A DNA stretch of 18,105 bases from Bacillota bacterium (GTDB lineage Bacteria > Bacillota > Clostridia > Oscillospirales > Oscillospiraceae), in the NCBI GenBank assembly GCA_017861415.1, contig JAGFXS010000017.1:1-18105 (forward strand), given 5' to 3'. Shown here piece by piece: positions 1 through 8,373 of the stretch. The notes beneath the pieces were generated by a model. The model was not told the origin of the DNA, ran no database searches, and worked only from the letters and a program-made list of their open reading frames with translations. Each line of letters opens with the position of its first letter. Position 1 is the first letter of the stretch. The position numbers and the translations under genes were made by a program.

Positions 1-332
<332 letters not shown>

Positions 333-341
333 TTATAAATC

Positions 342-367
342 GTGCTGACGGGGTCTCCCGTCAGCAC
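342..367 (-). promoter_or_regulatory. Strong intercistronic hairpin between gpmI and eno
   Basis: A perfect 11-bp inverted repeat (GTGCTGACGGG at 342-352, CCCGTCAGCAC at 357-367) has a 4-base loop. The gpmI stop codon (361-363) lies within one arm. No U-run follows in the direction of transcription (minus strand), so it does not look like a normal intrinsic terminator. An mRNA-stability or processing element, or a partial attenuator that sets eno output, is my inference. Confidence 0.6.
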
Positions 368-1884
368 TGATTGCACAAAATAAGGGTGCTGCCGTCCATC
401 TCCGGAGGCTTTTCCAGGCCCATCAGATCCAGCATGGTCGGCGCAATATCCGCAAGGCGCCCATCCCGCAGGCGCACGTCCGCCCCGATGATATAGAAAG
501 GGACGGGGTTGGTGGTATGGGCGGTCATGGGGCCGCCGGTCTCATCTGCCATCTCCTCGGCATTGCCGTGGTCGGCGGTGAGGAGAGTGATACCGCCCAT
601 TCTGGCGGTGGCCTCCACCACGGCAAAGGCGCAGGCGTCCACAGCTTCCACGGCCTGGACGGCTGCCTCATAGGAGCCGGTATGCCCCACCATATCACAG
701 TTGGCAAAATTAAGAATAATGACATCGTAAATGCCGCGTTCAATACGGCGCACGGCTTCCGCTGCCACTTCAAAGGCGCTCATCTCAGGCTTGAGATCGT
801 AAGTGGCCACCTTGGGGGAGGGAATTAGAACCCGATCCTCGCCGGGGTATGGTGTCTCTACCCCACCGTTAAAGAAGAAGGTGACGTGTGCATATTTCTC
901 TGTCTCGGCAATGCGCAGCTGAGTAAGGCCCGCCTCGCTGATGTAGGCGCCAAAGGTGCTTTTCAGGCTATCAGGGGGATAGGCCACCAGCACGCCGGGC
1001 ATGGTGGCATCGTATTCCGTGGTACAGACAAAAGTGAGAGGAAAGACACCCTCAGGCCGCCGAATGGTGGTTAGCTTCGTATCCACCAGGGCGCGGGTGA
1101 TCTGCCGGGCACGGTCCGGACGGAAGTTAAAGAAGATGACGCTGTCCCCGGCGGAAATTCGCCCCTGGGGATCGCAGATCACAGGTTCCATAAACTCATC
1201 GGTAATTCCCCGATCGTATGAAATCTGCACCGCTGCCACAGGATCGGGGATCACAGGTCCCTGACCGAGAACCATAGCGTCGTAGGCTCGCTGGATACGC
1301 TCCCAGCGGGTATCCCTATCCATGGCGTAGTAGCGGCCCATGATGGTTGCAATCCGGCCGATTCCAAGGGTCGCACAGTGCTGGGCGCATTGGGCGGTAT
1401 AGGAAAGTCCAGAGGTGGGAGAAACGTCCCGTCCGTCTAGAAAGGCATGGATGTATACCCGCTGGAGACCGTGGTTTTTGGCCAGTTCCAGCAGGGCAAA
1501 GAGGTGGCTGATATGACTATGGACACCCCCATCGGAGAGAAGTCCCATCAAATGGAGGGCACTGCCTTTTGTCTGACAGGCCTTCACAGCAACCAGAAAA
1601 GCTTCGTTTTGAAAAAAGCTCTCATCTTCGATAGCTTTGGTGATGCGAGGAAGGTCTTGGAAAACCACCCTGCCTGCACCCATGTTGGTGTGACCCACTT
1701 CGCTGTTGCCCATCTGTCCCGTTGGCAGTCCCACATCCAGACCGGAGGCGGACAGCCTGCAGCCGGGATTCCGGGCGAAAATGATATCCAAATTCGGTGT
1801 GTTGGCACCTGCAATGGCGTTGTGGGGGCCGGGGGAACCCAGGCCAAATCCGTCCAGAATCATTAATGTGGTTGGCGTTTTCAT
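361..1884 (-). CDS. gpmI: 2,3-bisphosphoglycerate-independent phosphoglycerate mutase
   Basis: This enzyme interconverts 3- and 2-phosphoglycerate through a phosphoserine intermediate and needs two divalent metal ions, typically Mn2+. The protein is 507 residues, normal for the alkaline-phosphatase superfamily type. Visible motifs are the metal-site LDGFG (Asp11), the catalytic-serine loop TGQMGNSEVGH (Ser61), HAFLDGRDVSPTSG, and the C-terminal TADHGNAEEM metal ligands. The start is the ATG at 1884, with GAGGTG 4-5 bases upstream; an in-frame TTG four codons earlier lies upstream of that site and is rejected. It sits 85 bp after tpiA, and the gap holds an odd palindrome CTTGCCGGGCAAG (1949-1961). 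It is part of the lower-glycolysis operon. Confidence 0.97.
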   Translation of the reverse strand: MKTPTTLMILDGFGLGSPGPHNAIAGANTPNLDIIFARNPGCRLSASGLDVGLPTGQMGNSEVGHTNMGAGRVVFQDLPRITKAIEDESFFQNEAFLVAVKACQTKGSALHLMGLLSDGGVHSHISHLFALLELAKNHGLQRVYIHAFLDGRDVSPTSGLSYTAQCAQHCATLGIGRIATIMGRYYAMDRDTRWERIQRAYDAMVLGQGPVIPDPVAAVQISYDRGITDEFMEPVICDPQGRISAGDSVIFFNFRPDRARQITRALVDTKLTTIRRPEGVFPLTFVCTTEYDATMPGVLVAYPPDSLKSTFGAYISEAGLTQLRIAETEKYAHVTFFFNGGVETPYPGEDRVLIPSPKVATYDLKPEMSAFEVAAEAVRRIERGIYDVIILNFANCDMVGHTGSYEAAVQAVEAVDACAFAVVEATARMGGITLLTADHGNAEEMADETGGPMTAHTTNPVPFYIIGADVRLRDGRLADIAPTMLDLMGLEKPPEMDGSTLILCNQC

Positions 1885-1969
1885 AGCGCACCTCAATCTA
1901 TTATCATGGGAAGTGCCGAGTGCAGGGGTGGCAGTGCCATTGCCGGTGCTTGCCGGGCAAGGGCGCGGG

Positions 1970-2743
1970 TTACTCCTGGTTGGCTGCGTAAATAATCTCT
2001 AAAAAGTCTTTAACATTCAGGGAAGCAGAGCCCACAAGGCCGCCGTCCACATCAGGCTGGGCTAAAAGAGCAGGGGCATTCTGAGGGTTCATGGAGCCGC
2101 CATACTGGATGGTGGTCCCCCGAGCGATGCGGGCGCCGTAGAGCTTCCGTAGCACGGCGCGGATTTCCTCGCAGACCTCTCCGGCCTGCTCTGGGGTGGC
2201 GGTTTTGCCGGTGCCGATGGCCCAAACTGGCTCATAAGCGATGGTCACATGGCGCATATCCTCGGGGGTGACGCCATTGAGAGCGGCCTTAACCTGATAG
2301 GCGATAAGCTCGGGGGTAACCCCCAGTTCACGCTGTTCTAGGGTTTCTCCCACGCAGATGATGGGGCGCAGACCGGCCCCCAGGGCGGCTAGTGCCTTTT
2401 TGTTTACGGTGAGATCCGTCTCGCCGAAGTACTGCCGCCGCTCACTGTGGCCGATGAGGACGTACCGCACCCCCAGCTCCGCAAGCATGGCTGCGGAGAC
2501 CTCTCCGGTGAAGGGACCGTTTTCCTCCCAGTGGAGATTTTGAGCGGCCACAGAGACGCGGCTGTCCTTCAAAATCTTCATGGCGGCCGGAATATTTACA
2601 TAGGGGACGCACAGCACAATACTGCAACGTTTGGCGCGAGGGAGAGAGGCCTTGAGAGTCTCCGCAAAGGCGCGAGTCTCGGAAACGGTCTTGTGCATCT
2701 TCCAGTTTCCGGCGATAATCGTTTTCCTATATTTTCTGTTCAT
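1970..2743 (-). CDS. tpiA: Triosephosphate isomerase
   Basis: It interconverts dihydroxyacetone phosphate and glyceraldehyde 3-phosphate as a TIM-barrel homodimer. From the ATG at 2743 the protein is 257 residues, the usual length. All catalytic residues are visible: Asn13 and Lys15 in IIAGNWKMHK, the electrophile His99 in IGHSERR, and the base Glu171 in AYEPVWAIGTGKTA, which also contains the mobile phosphate-gripping loop. The C-terminal phosphate-binding segments YGGS and DGGLVGSAS are present. The ORF stays open 21 codons upstream to a GTG at 2806, but those residues have no place in the family. The ATG has only a weak, distant AAAGG site, so the start is less certain than the identity. 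It follows pgk after 102 bp. Confidence 0.96.
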   Translation of the reverse strand: MNRKYRKTIIAGNWKMHKTVSETRAFAETLKASLPRAKRCSIVLCVPYVNIPAAMKILKDSRVSVAAQNLHWEENGPFTGEVSAAMLAELGVRYVLIGHSERRQYFGETDLTVNKKALAALGAGLRPIICVGETLEQRELGVTPELIAYQVKAALNGVTPEDMRHVTIAYEPVWAIGTGKTATPEQAGEVCEEIRAVLRKLYGARIARGTTIQYGGSMNPQNAPALLAQPDVDGGLVGSASLNVKDFLEIIYAANQE

Positions 2744-2845
2744 GATGTGAGCAGTCAACCTTTCTTCAACAAGGCTTCGGGCATCGGGTGCAAAAGCATC
2801 CGGCACCAGTAAATGTGAGCTCCCCTGGCCCGACGTCGACCGAGT

Positions 2846-4045
2846 CTATTCCGCGTCCTCCAGACAGGCGATTCCTGGGAGGGAAAGCCCCTCCATAAAC
2901 TCCAGGGCGGCACCGCCGCCGGTGGAGATGTGGGTCATCTTGTTGGAGAAGCCCATCTGTTCTACGGCAAAAGCGGAGTCGCCGCCGCCGATGATGGTGA
3001 TTGCCTGGGGCATTTCAGCCATGGCCTTGGCGATGGCAAAGGTGCCGTTAGCGAAGGCGGGGAACTCAAAGACACCCATAGGACCGTTCCAAAACACGGT
3101 GCCGGCGTCCTTTAGGGCGTTTTTGTAAAGATTAATGGTGCAAGGACCGATATCTAGGCCCATATAACCGTCGGGAATGTTGCAGTTATCCACGGGATGG
3201 GGCTCGGCGTCTTTGGAAAAATGGCTGGCAGCCATGTGGTCTGTGGGGAGGAGAAGTGTAACACCCTTTTCCTGTGCCAGTTGGAGCATTTCCCGAGCAA
3301 AGTCCAGTTGCTCAGTCTCCACCAGTGAGGTGCCAATGGAATGGCCCTGGGCGGCCAGGAAGGTGTAGGCCATGCCGCCACCAATGATGATGGTATCGGC
3401 GGTGTCCAGCATTTTGCGGATGACCCCAATCTTGTCGGAGACCTTGGAGCCGCCCATGATGGAGACAAAGGGACGGCGGGGGCTTTCCAGCGCGGCACCC
3501 ATCACGGCCAGCTCCTTCTCGATCAAGAAGCCCGCCACTGCGGGGAGATATTCGGTGACCCCTTCCGTAGAGGAGTGGGCCCTGTGGGACGCGCCAAAGG
3601 CATCAAAGACGAACAGATGGGCTAAACTGGCCAGTTCCTTAGAGAAGAGGGGGTCATTGCGCTCCTCCTCAATACGGAATCGCAGGTTTTCGATGAGCAT
3701 CACCTGACCAGCGTGGAGGTTACCGGCCAGGGCCTTGGTATCGGAACCCAGCACGTCCCGGGTAATGGGGACGGGCTTGTTAAGGATGGACTGCAGGCAG
3801 CCCGCCACCGAGGCCAGGGAGAGGGCGGGATTCCAGATGCCGTGGGGACGTCCCAGATGGGAGCAGATAATCACGGCGGCACCCTGCTCTAACAGATACT
3901 GGATGGTGGGTACGGACTCGGCGATCCGGGTGACATCCTGAATGATACCCGTTTTCTTATCGTGTGGTACATTAAAATCGCAACGGAGCAAAACTTTTTT
4001 ATTGGAAACATCAACGTCACGAATGCTTTTTTTATGATAATTCAT
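2846..4045 (-). CDS. pgk: Phosphoglycerate kinase
   Basis: It transfers phosphate from 1,3-bisphosphoglycerate to ADP, the first ATP-yielding step of glycolysis. The protein is 399 residues, typical of the family. Visible landmarks are RCDFNVP (residues 21-27, substrate-binding Asp and Asn), SHLGRP (62-67), the basic segment LIENLRF, the GGSKVSDKIGV nucleotide-site segment, the hinge region FWNGPMGVFE, and GGGDSAFAVEQ near the C-terminus. The ATG at 4045 has AAAGGGG 8 bases upstream. In many Firmicutes pgk directly follows gapA. Here the gene upstream is trmL and no gapA is visible, so glyceraldehyde-3-phosphate dehydrogenase must be encoded elsewhere. Confidence 0.97.
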   Translation of the reverse strand: MNYHKKSIRDVDVSNKKVLLRCDFNVPHDKKTGIIQDVTRIAESVPTIQYLLEQGAAVIICSHLGRPHGIWNPALSLASVAGCLQSILNKPVPITRDVLGSDTKALAGNLHAGQVMLIENLRFRIEEERNDPLFSKELASLAHLFVFDAFGASHRAHSSTEGVTEYLPAVAGFLIEKELAVMGAALESPRRPFVSIMGGSKVSDKIGVIRKMLDTADTIIIGGGMAYTFLAAQGHSIGTSLVETEQLDFAREMLQLAQEKGVTLLLPTDHMAASHFSKDAEPHPVDNCNIPDGYMGLDIGPCTINLYKNALKDAGTVFWNGPMGVFEFPAFANGTFAIAKAMAEMPQAITIIGGGDSAFAVEQMGFSNKMTHISTGGGAALEFMEGLSLPGIACLEDAE

Positions 4046-4080
4046 CAGAAAAACCCCTTTCGGAAGCCGTCTCGCGGGGG

Positions 4081-4566
4081 TTATGGCTCCCTTGTCATTC
4101 CTTCGCCGGAGAGGTGCGGAAAGTTCAGTTGACGAAGGGCTTCATATGTAACAATGGCAACGGAATTGGCAAGATTCAGGCTGCGGGCATCTTCCCGCAT
4201 GGGAATGCGAATGCAGCGCTGGGAATACTGCTCTCGGAGGGATTCCGGCAGCCCGGCGGTTTCTTTTCCAAAAAAGAGCCAGCAGTTGTCCCGAAAAGCG
4301 GCCTCAGTATAGGGTCTGGGGGCCTTGGTGGTGGAGAGCCAAAGATCCGGTGCGGGGTGGAGAGAGAACAAATGCTCCAAACTGTCGTAGACCGCGAGAT
4401 CCACCATGGGCCAGTAATCAAGCCCCGCCCGTTTGACGGCTCGGTCACTGATATCAAAGCCCAAAGGGCGAACCAAATGGAGGCGGCTGCAGGTAGCGGC
4501 GCAGGTTCTTGCAATATTGCCTGTATTCATGGGAATTTCGGGTTCTACCAAAACAATATTTAGCAT
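4081..4566 (-). CDS. trmL: tRNA (cytidine/uridine-34-2'-O)-methyltransferase, TrmL/YibK type
   Basis: This is a small SPOUT-class methyltransferase that 2'-O-methylates the wobble nucleotide of tRNA-Leu isoacceptors using S-adenosylmethionine. The protein is 161 residues, the stand-alone SpoU length. The three family motifs are visible: NTGNIART near residue 15, LFFGKETAGLP in the middle, and IPMREDARSLNLANSVAIV near the C-terminus, which forms the SAM-binding trefoil knot. I chose the ATG at 4566, with GGAGGTG 6 bases upstream, over an in-frame GTG at 4575 that lies inside that binding site. It appears to be the first gene of the transcript that continues into pgk, 35 bp downstream. A related SpoU specificity cannot be excluded. 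Confidence 0.9.
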   Translation of the reverse strand: MLNIVLVEPEIPMNTGNIARTCAATCSRLHLVRPLGFDISDRAVKRAGLDYWPMVDLAVYDSLEHLFSLHPAPDLWLSTTKAPRPYTEAAFRDNCWLFFGKETAGLPESLREQYSQRCIRIPMREDARSLNLANSVAIVTYEALRQLNFPHLSGEGMTREP

Positions 4567-4598
4567 ACAGAGCACCTCCCGCAGTTTTGCAAGACGTA

Positions 4599-4627
4599 AT
4601 TGTACTGCACAGAGACAAGAAATTCAA
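4599..4627 (-). promoter_or_regulatory. Candidate sigma-A promoter for trmL-pgk-tpiA-gpmI-eno
   Basis: On the minus strand, TTGAAT (4622-4627) and TACAAT (4599-4604) are separated by exactly 17 bp. The -35 matches consensus at 4 of 6 positions and the -10 at 5 of 6. It lies about 33 bp upstream of the trmL start, the right place to drive the whole glycolytic block. Assigned by pattern only. Confidence 0.55.
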
Positions 4628-4645
4628 TGGAAAACTGCAAAAAGC

Positions 4646-4666
4646 GCAAAAAAAGTTTTTCTTTGC
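4646..4666 (-). terminator. Weak A/T-rich hairpin after the glycosyltransferase gene
   Basis: On the minus strand GCAAAG, then an A-run, then a T-run ending TTTGC can fold into a short hairpin just downstream of the glycosyltransferase stop codon, followed by further T-rich sequence. The stem is A/T-rich and weak. It is a plausible but poor intrinsic terminator separating the polysaccharide genes from the trmL promoter. Confidence 0.3.
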
Positions 4667-4684
4667 CGGAAAAGCTCCTATGGA

Positions 4685-5707
4685 TTAGTTGAATTTGTAA
4701 ATCCGCCGGGCCAGACGGTATAGAGAGACCGAAAGGCGGCGGCCCTGATAGCCGGGGAAGTTGGTGAAAGCGGAAAAGCTGCGGTATTTCAGGAGGTGGT
4801 AAAGAGAGGGATCCAGAGAACGGACATGATCCCAGAGTGCCTCCTTTTCCTCCAGTGCAGCTTGGCTGCCGTCCAGATTCAGGAAGACGGAGGAGATGGC
4901 CATCATCATAGCCAGATAGTTCATCATATAGCGGCCTAACTTCCGGTTTGTGACCATGACAAGCCGGGGATTGTGGCTGCGGAGCATCAGCCGAGTGACC
5001 CGCACCTGCTGGTCCACCCGGGTGATCATCACCCGCTCATTGACGCTCTGATCCTGACGGCCGATGAAGTAACGGTAGAGATTGACATTTAGGTAATACA
5101 TGGTCTGGACATAGGGCAGAGGGTGATAGACGAAGATGTTATCCACATAAAAGGTGTGCTTGGGCAGCTCCAGACCGCAGTCCCGCAGCAGCTGGGTGCG
5201 GTAGATCACCGAATGCATCAGTAAATACTGGGTGGGATTAAAGCGGTGGGTGTCCTCCCAGGTGAAGATTTGATCTTGAGGGAAGACGTTGGTATAGCCC
5301 ATGACCTTCTGAGAGTTGTCCTCTACATGCTCGTAAACGTAGTTGCAGATGAGCATATCCACGGGCTCCGGCATGGCGGCAAACTCACGCAGCTTGGACA
5401 TGGCGCTGTGGAGAGCGGGGACGTTGAGCCAGTCGTCGGAGTCCACTACCTTATAATAAAGACCGGTGGCATGGCGTAGGCCTTGGTTGACGCCTTCGCC
5501 GTGGCCGCCGTTTTCCTGGTGTATCACCCGAATCATATGGGGGTGCTCCGCGGCATAGCGATCGGCAATGGCACCCGTTTCGTCTTTGGAGCCATCGTTG
5601 ACAAGAATAATCTCCGCATCTTCTCCGGCTTGGAGGAGGGTATCTACACAGTGCCACATGTAGGCGGCGGAGTTATAGCAGGGAACGGCAAAGGTTATCA
5701 GCTTCAT
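4685..5707 (-). CDS. Glycosyltransferase family 2
   Basis: This is a 340-residue GT-A fold glycosyltransferase that moves a sugar from a nucleotide-sugar donor to a growing glycan at the inner face of the membrane. The N-terminal third carries the family signature: VPCYNS near residue 8, LVNDGSKDETG near residue 35 (nucleotide binding), and VVDSDDWL near residue 88, whose DxD-like acidic cluster holds the metal and donor. The remainder is divergent with many aromatic residues, and I see no convincing membrane helix. It begins 15 bp after glf, and its weak AAGGAT binding site overlaps the glf stop codon, so the two are almost certainly translated from one mRNA. The pairing suggests a galactofuranosyltransferase, but the sequence does not prove donor or acceptor. 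Confidence 0.88.
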   Translation of the reverse strand: MKLITFAVPCYNSAAYMWHCVDTLLQAGEDAEIILVNDGSKDETGAIADRYAAEHPHMIRVIHQENGGHGEGVNQGLRHATGLYYKVVDSDDWLNVPALHSAMSKLREFAAMPEPVDMLICNYVYEHVEDNSQKVMGYTNVFPQDQIFTWEDTHRFNPTQYLLMHSVIYRTQLLRDCGLELPKHTFYVDNIFVYHPLPYVQTMYYLNVNLYRYFIGRQDQSVNERVMITRVDQQVRVTRLMLRSHNPRLVMVTNRKLGRYMMNYLAMMMAISSVFLNLDGSQAALEEKEALWDHVRSLDPSLYHLLKYRSFSAFTNFPGYQGRRLSVSLYRLARRIYKFN

Positions 5708-5722
5708 AGCAGGTATCCATCC

Positions 5723-6886
5723 TTATACGGTAGTCAGGAGCGTATCACAGAGGGAGAGCGCCCGCTCTGTGATGGCATCCATATTGTAATATTGGTACTC
5801 TGCCAGGCGACCCAGCAGGTACAGGTTAGGATAGGCGGAACTCAGCGTACGGTAGGACTCGTACAGAGCGCGGTTTTTCGGCGAAATGATGGCGTAGTAG
5901 GGAATGTCCCCGGGTTCACCCTCGTAGGCGCGAGAGAATTCCCGGACAATAGTGGTTGTTTGGGGGCTGTGCTGGCCGGTGAGGTGCTTGAACTCCGTAA
6001 TCCTGGTAAAAGGCTCCTCTACGGTATAGTTTACGGTGCCGTGGGACTGGAACCACTCACAAGGGAGAGTTTCAAAGTTAAAATCTAGGGTGCGATAGGG
6101 CAATCGGCCCAATCGACAAGAAAAAAGCTCATCCACGGCGCCGGAATAAATCACAGGGCCGTGGAAGGGACTGTCGTCTAAGAGAAGGGAAGTCTCTCCC
6201 AAGGTCAGGCGCTCTTCTGCGGAGACGCCAAGGCATAGCGTGATATTGGGATGATCCAGCATCTGCTGGAACATAGAGGCATAGCCTTCCTGGGGCATCC
6301 CCTGATAGGTGTCTTGAAAATAGCGGTCATCCCGAGAGAGAAATACGGGAACCCGGGCGGTGGTGTTGGGATCGATTTCCTCCGGTGTGGTCCCCCATTG
6401 CTTCATGGTGTATTGGAGGAAGACGTTTTCATAGATGTAGTCCGCTACCAGAGCCAAGTCAGGGTCAGGGTTCTGCCGCAGCTCCAAGATTCCGATCTTC
6501 TGTTCGGGACCGTAGGCGGACAAAAGCTTTTCCTCCAGATGGGCGCCTTTATCCGGCCCGAAGGCCAGCCGGAGGGAATCTAGGTTGAAGGGGACTGGCA
6601 TGCGCAGGCCGTAGACATCGGCCACTACCCGGTGCTGATAGCCGCGCCACTGGGTAAAGCGGGAAAGGTAATCGTATACGCGCTTGCTGTTGGTGTGGAA
6701 AATGTGGGGACCATATTGGTGGATTAAAATGCCTGACGGATCAAGGCAGTCGTAGGCATTGCCGGCAATATGGGGGCGGCGCTCCAGAAGAAGAACCTTC
6801 TGATTGCCGCGCTCTGCCAGCTCGCGGGCTGCGACAGCACCGGCAAAGCCCGCGCCGATGACCAGAGAATCATAGGTAGACATCAT
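5723..6886 (-). CDS. glf: UDP-galactopyranose mutase
   Basis: This flavoenzyme interconverts UDP-galactopyranose and UDP-galactofuranose, the precursor of galactofuranose in surface polysaccharides. The protein is 387 residues, normal for bacterial Glf. The N-terminus VIGAGFAGAVAARELAERG is a Rossmann FAD-binding GxGxxG motif, followed by LLERRPHIAGNAYD and the family-specific HQYGPHIFHT. The KQWGTTPEEI and LGRLAEYQYYNMD segments near the middle and C-terminus are also typical. The frame stays open for another 152 codons upstream, but that part is antisense to ychF and intergenic sequence. The ATG at 6886 has AAGGAG 8 bases upstream and begins MMSTYDSLVIG, so I start there. It leads a two-gene operon with the glycosyltransferase. 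Confidence 0.95.
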   Translation of the reverse strand: MMSTYDSLVIGAGFAGAVAARELAERGNQKVLLLERRPHIAGNAYDCLDPSGILIHQYGPHIFHTNSKRVYDYLSRFTQWRGYQHRVVADVYGLRMPVPFNLDSLRLAFGPDKGAHLEEKLLSAYGPEQKIGILELRQNPDPDLALVADYIYENVFLQYTMKQWGTTPEEIDPNTTARVPVFLSRDDRYFQDTYQGMPQEGYASMFQQMLDHPNITLCLGVSAEERLTLGETSLLLDDSPFHGPVIYSGAVDELFSCRLGRLPYRTLDFNFETLPCEWFQSHGTVNYTVEEPFTRITEFKHLTGQHSPQTTTIVREFSRAYEGEPGDIPYYAIISPKNRALYESYRTLSSAYPNLYLLGRLAEYQYYNMDAITERALSLCDTLLTTV

Positions 6887-7256
6887 GTATGGTACTCCTT
6901 CAATAAAAAAGGACAAAATTTTTTCCCGCAGCATGGGCGGTGCTCCGCTGCGCCAAACAGCGCAGCTCAGAATTCTCCTCGAAAAATGAGCGCAGTGGAG
7001 ACAGTGGAGTCGGACGAGGAAAATCCCCATCATTTTAGCATAATCGACCAGAAAAAGATAGGGAAAAAACCACCATTTACTGAAAATTAAAAAAGAATTG
7101 ATGGCTAAAGTGAACAAAAACAGGGGCTTGTCTTTTATAAGGCAATCAACTATAATAATATATTTGTAAGAAAGCTGCCTGCTCAGCGGGGCAGACATGA
7201 TGCGGGGACGGCGGTGCACGGGTTGCTGCCGCGCATGAAAAGAGGATGAACAAATC
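6887..7256. other. 370-bp divergent intergenic region between glf and ychF
   Basis: The right part (7060-7170) is A/T-rich and holds the ychF promoter. The left part, which would be the glf leader, holds a perfect 7-bp inverted repeat GCTGCGC/GCGCAGC (6947-6953 and 6960-6966, 6-base loop) and a tandem repeat of CAGTGGAG (6993-7000 and 7002-7009). The ychF leader has two small hairpins, CTGCC/GGCAG (7175-7194) and CGGCGG/CTGCCG (7209-7231, one G-U pair). I found no convincing glf promoter and no credible gene here. Confidence 0.6.
7128..7156 (+). promoter_or_regulatory. Sigma-A promoter for ychF
   Basis: TTGTCT (7128-7133) and a perfect TATAAT (7151-7156) are separated by 17 bp within A/T-rich sequence. 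The implied 5' leader is about 90 bases long. Downstream of it, ychF and the short-chain reductase are likely cotranscribed. Confidence 0.7.
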
Positions 7257-8351
7257 ATGAAACTTGGAATTGTGGGACTTCCCAATGTGGGGAAGAGCAC
7301 CCTATTTAACGCCATTACCAATGCGGGAGCGGAATCCGCCAACTATCCCTTCTGTACTATTGAACCCAATGTGGGCGTTGTGGCAGTGCCCGATGGGCGG
7401 ATGGATTTTCTGGCGGAGCTGTACAGCCCCAAGAAGTATACCCCTGCCGTCATTGAGTTTGTGGACATTGCAGGATTGGTCCGGGGCGCCTCTAAGGGGG
7501 AGGGGCTGGGGAACCAGTTCCTCAGTAACATCCGCATGACTGACGCCATCGTCCATGTGGTACGCTGTTTTGATGATGAGAATGTGATTCACGTGGAAGG
7601 AGACACTGATCCTCTGCGGGATGTGGAGATCATTAACCTGGAGCTTATCATGGCCGACATGGAAATGGTGCAGCGGCGGATTGACAAGGCGAAGAAGGCG
7701 GTCAAGGGGGACAAGAAGTTTCTCCGGGAGATTGAGGTCTTTGAGGGACTGCTGGAGCATATGAACGAAGGAAACTCTGCCAGAAGCTATCAAGTGGAGC
7801 CGGAAGACAAGGCCATTATCGCCACCTCTGAGCTGATGAGCCTCAAGCCGGTGATTTATGCCGCTAATATGGATGATGTCACCTTTGCCCGGGGCTATGA
7901 GAAGAATCCCCATTACACGGCCCTCCAGAAACTGGCGCAGGAGGAAGGCGCTCAGGTGCTCCCCATCTGCGCGAAGATCGAGCAGGAAATCGCGGAGCTG
8001 CCCCCCGAGGATAAGGAGCTCTTCCTAGAGGAACTGGGGATACAGGAATCAGGTCTAGATCGCCTCATTCGCTGCTCCTATGAACTGCTGGGTCTGATCT
8101 CCTACCTCACCGGCGGACCGGAGGAGGTACGGGCTTGGACCATCACCAGAGGCACGCGGGCCCCCCAGGCAGCGGGGAAAATCCACTCCGATTTCGAGCG
8201 TGGCTTTATCCGGGCGGAAATTGTGGCTTTTGAAGACCTCCAGCGCTGCGGAACCATGGCGGCAGCCCGGGAAAAGGGGCTGGTCCGCTCCGAGGGTAAG
8301 GAGTATGTGATGCAGGATGGAGACGTGGTGCTCTTCCGCTTTAACGTCTGA
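7257..8351 (+). CDS. ychF: Redox-regulated ATPase YchF (Obg-family P-loop protein)
   Basis: YchF is a universally conserved, ribosome-associated P-loop ATPase linked to translation and oxidative-stress responses. The protein is 364 residues, the standard length. The N-terminal G domain has the P-loop GLPNVGKST (residues 7-15), the switch motif [20 protein letters not shown] region, and NMDD where GTPases have NKxD, in keeping with the family's ATP preference. A helical segment rich in Lys and Glu follows (about 130-200). The C-terminal TGS domain is recognised by [21 protein letters not shown] and [11 protein letters not shown]. The ATG at 7257 has AGAGG about 10 bases upstream. It is followed after 22 bp by the FabG-like gene on the same strand, with no terminator between them. 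Confidence 0.96.
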   Translation: MKLGIVGLPNVGKSTLFNAITNAGAESANYPFCTIEPNVGVVAVPDGRMDFLAELYSPKKYTPAVIEFVDIAGLVRGASKGEGLGNQFLSNIRMTDAIVHVVRCFDDENVIHVEGDTDPLRDVEIINLELIMADMEMVQRRIDKAKKAVKGDKKFLREIEVFEGLLEHMNEGNSARSYQVEPEDKAIIATSELMSLKPVIYAANMDDVTFARGYEKNPHYTALQKLAQEEGAQVLPICAKIEQEIAELPPEDKELFLEELGIQESGLDRLIRCSYELLGLISYLTGGPEEVRAWTITRGTRAPQAAGKIHSDFERGFIRAEIVAFEDLQRCGTMAAAREKGLVRSEGKEYVMQDGDVVLFRFNV

Positions 8352-8373
8352 GGAAAGGCCCGGTGAGGTTGTT

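Noticed and set aside
1885..1969. Palindrome CTTGCCGGGCAAG between tpiA and gpmI as a terminator.
   Set aside because: The centre is one base, so only a short hairpin can form, and no U-run follows; it would not terminate transcription well.
1622..2002. Several open frames overlapping gpmI, tpiA and pgk on the other strand or in other frames.
   Set aside because: They are shadows of GC-rich coding sequence, with no ribosome binding sites and no domain patterns, while the overlapping genes are intact family members.
2744..2806. An earlier GTG start for tpiA adding 21 residues.
   Set aside because: The extra residues do not belong to the compact TIM family N-terminus, and the GTG has no ribosome binding site.
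6887..7342. A 152-codon N-terminal extension of glf in the same open frame.
   Set aside because: It is antisense to the start of ychF and to the ychF promoter, has no family similarity, and the ATG at 6886 has a good ribosome binding site in front of a perfect FAD-binding N-terminus.
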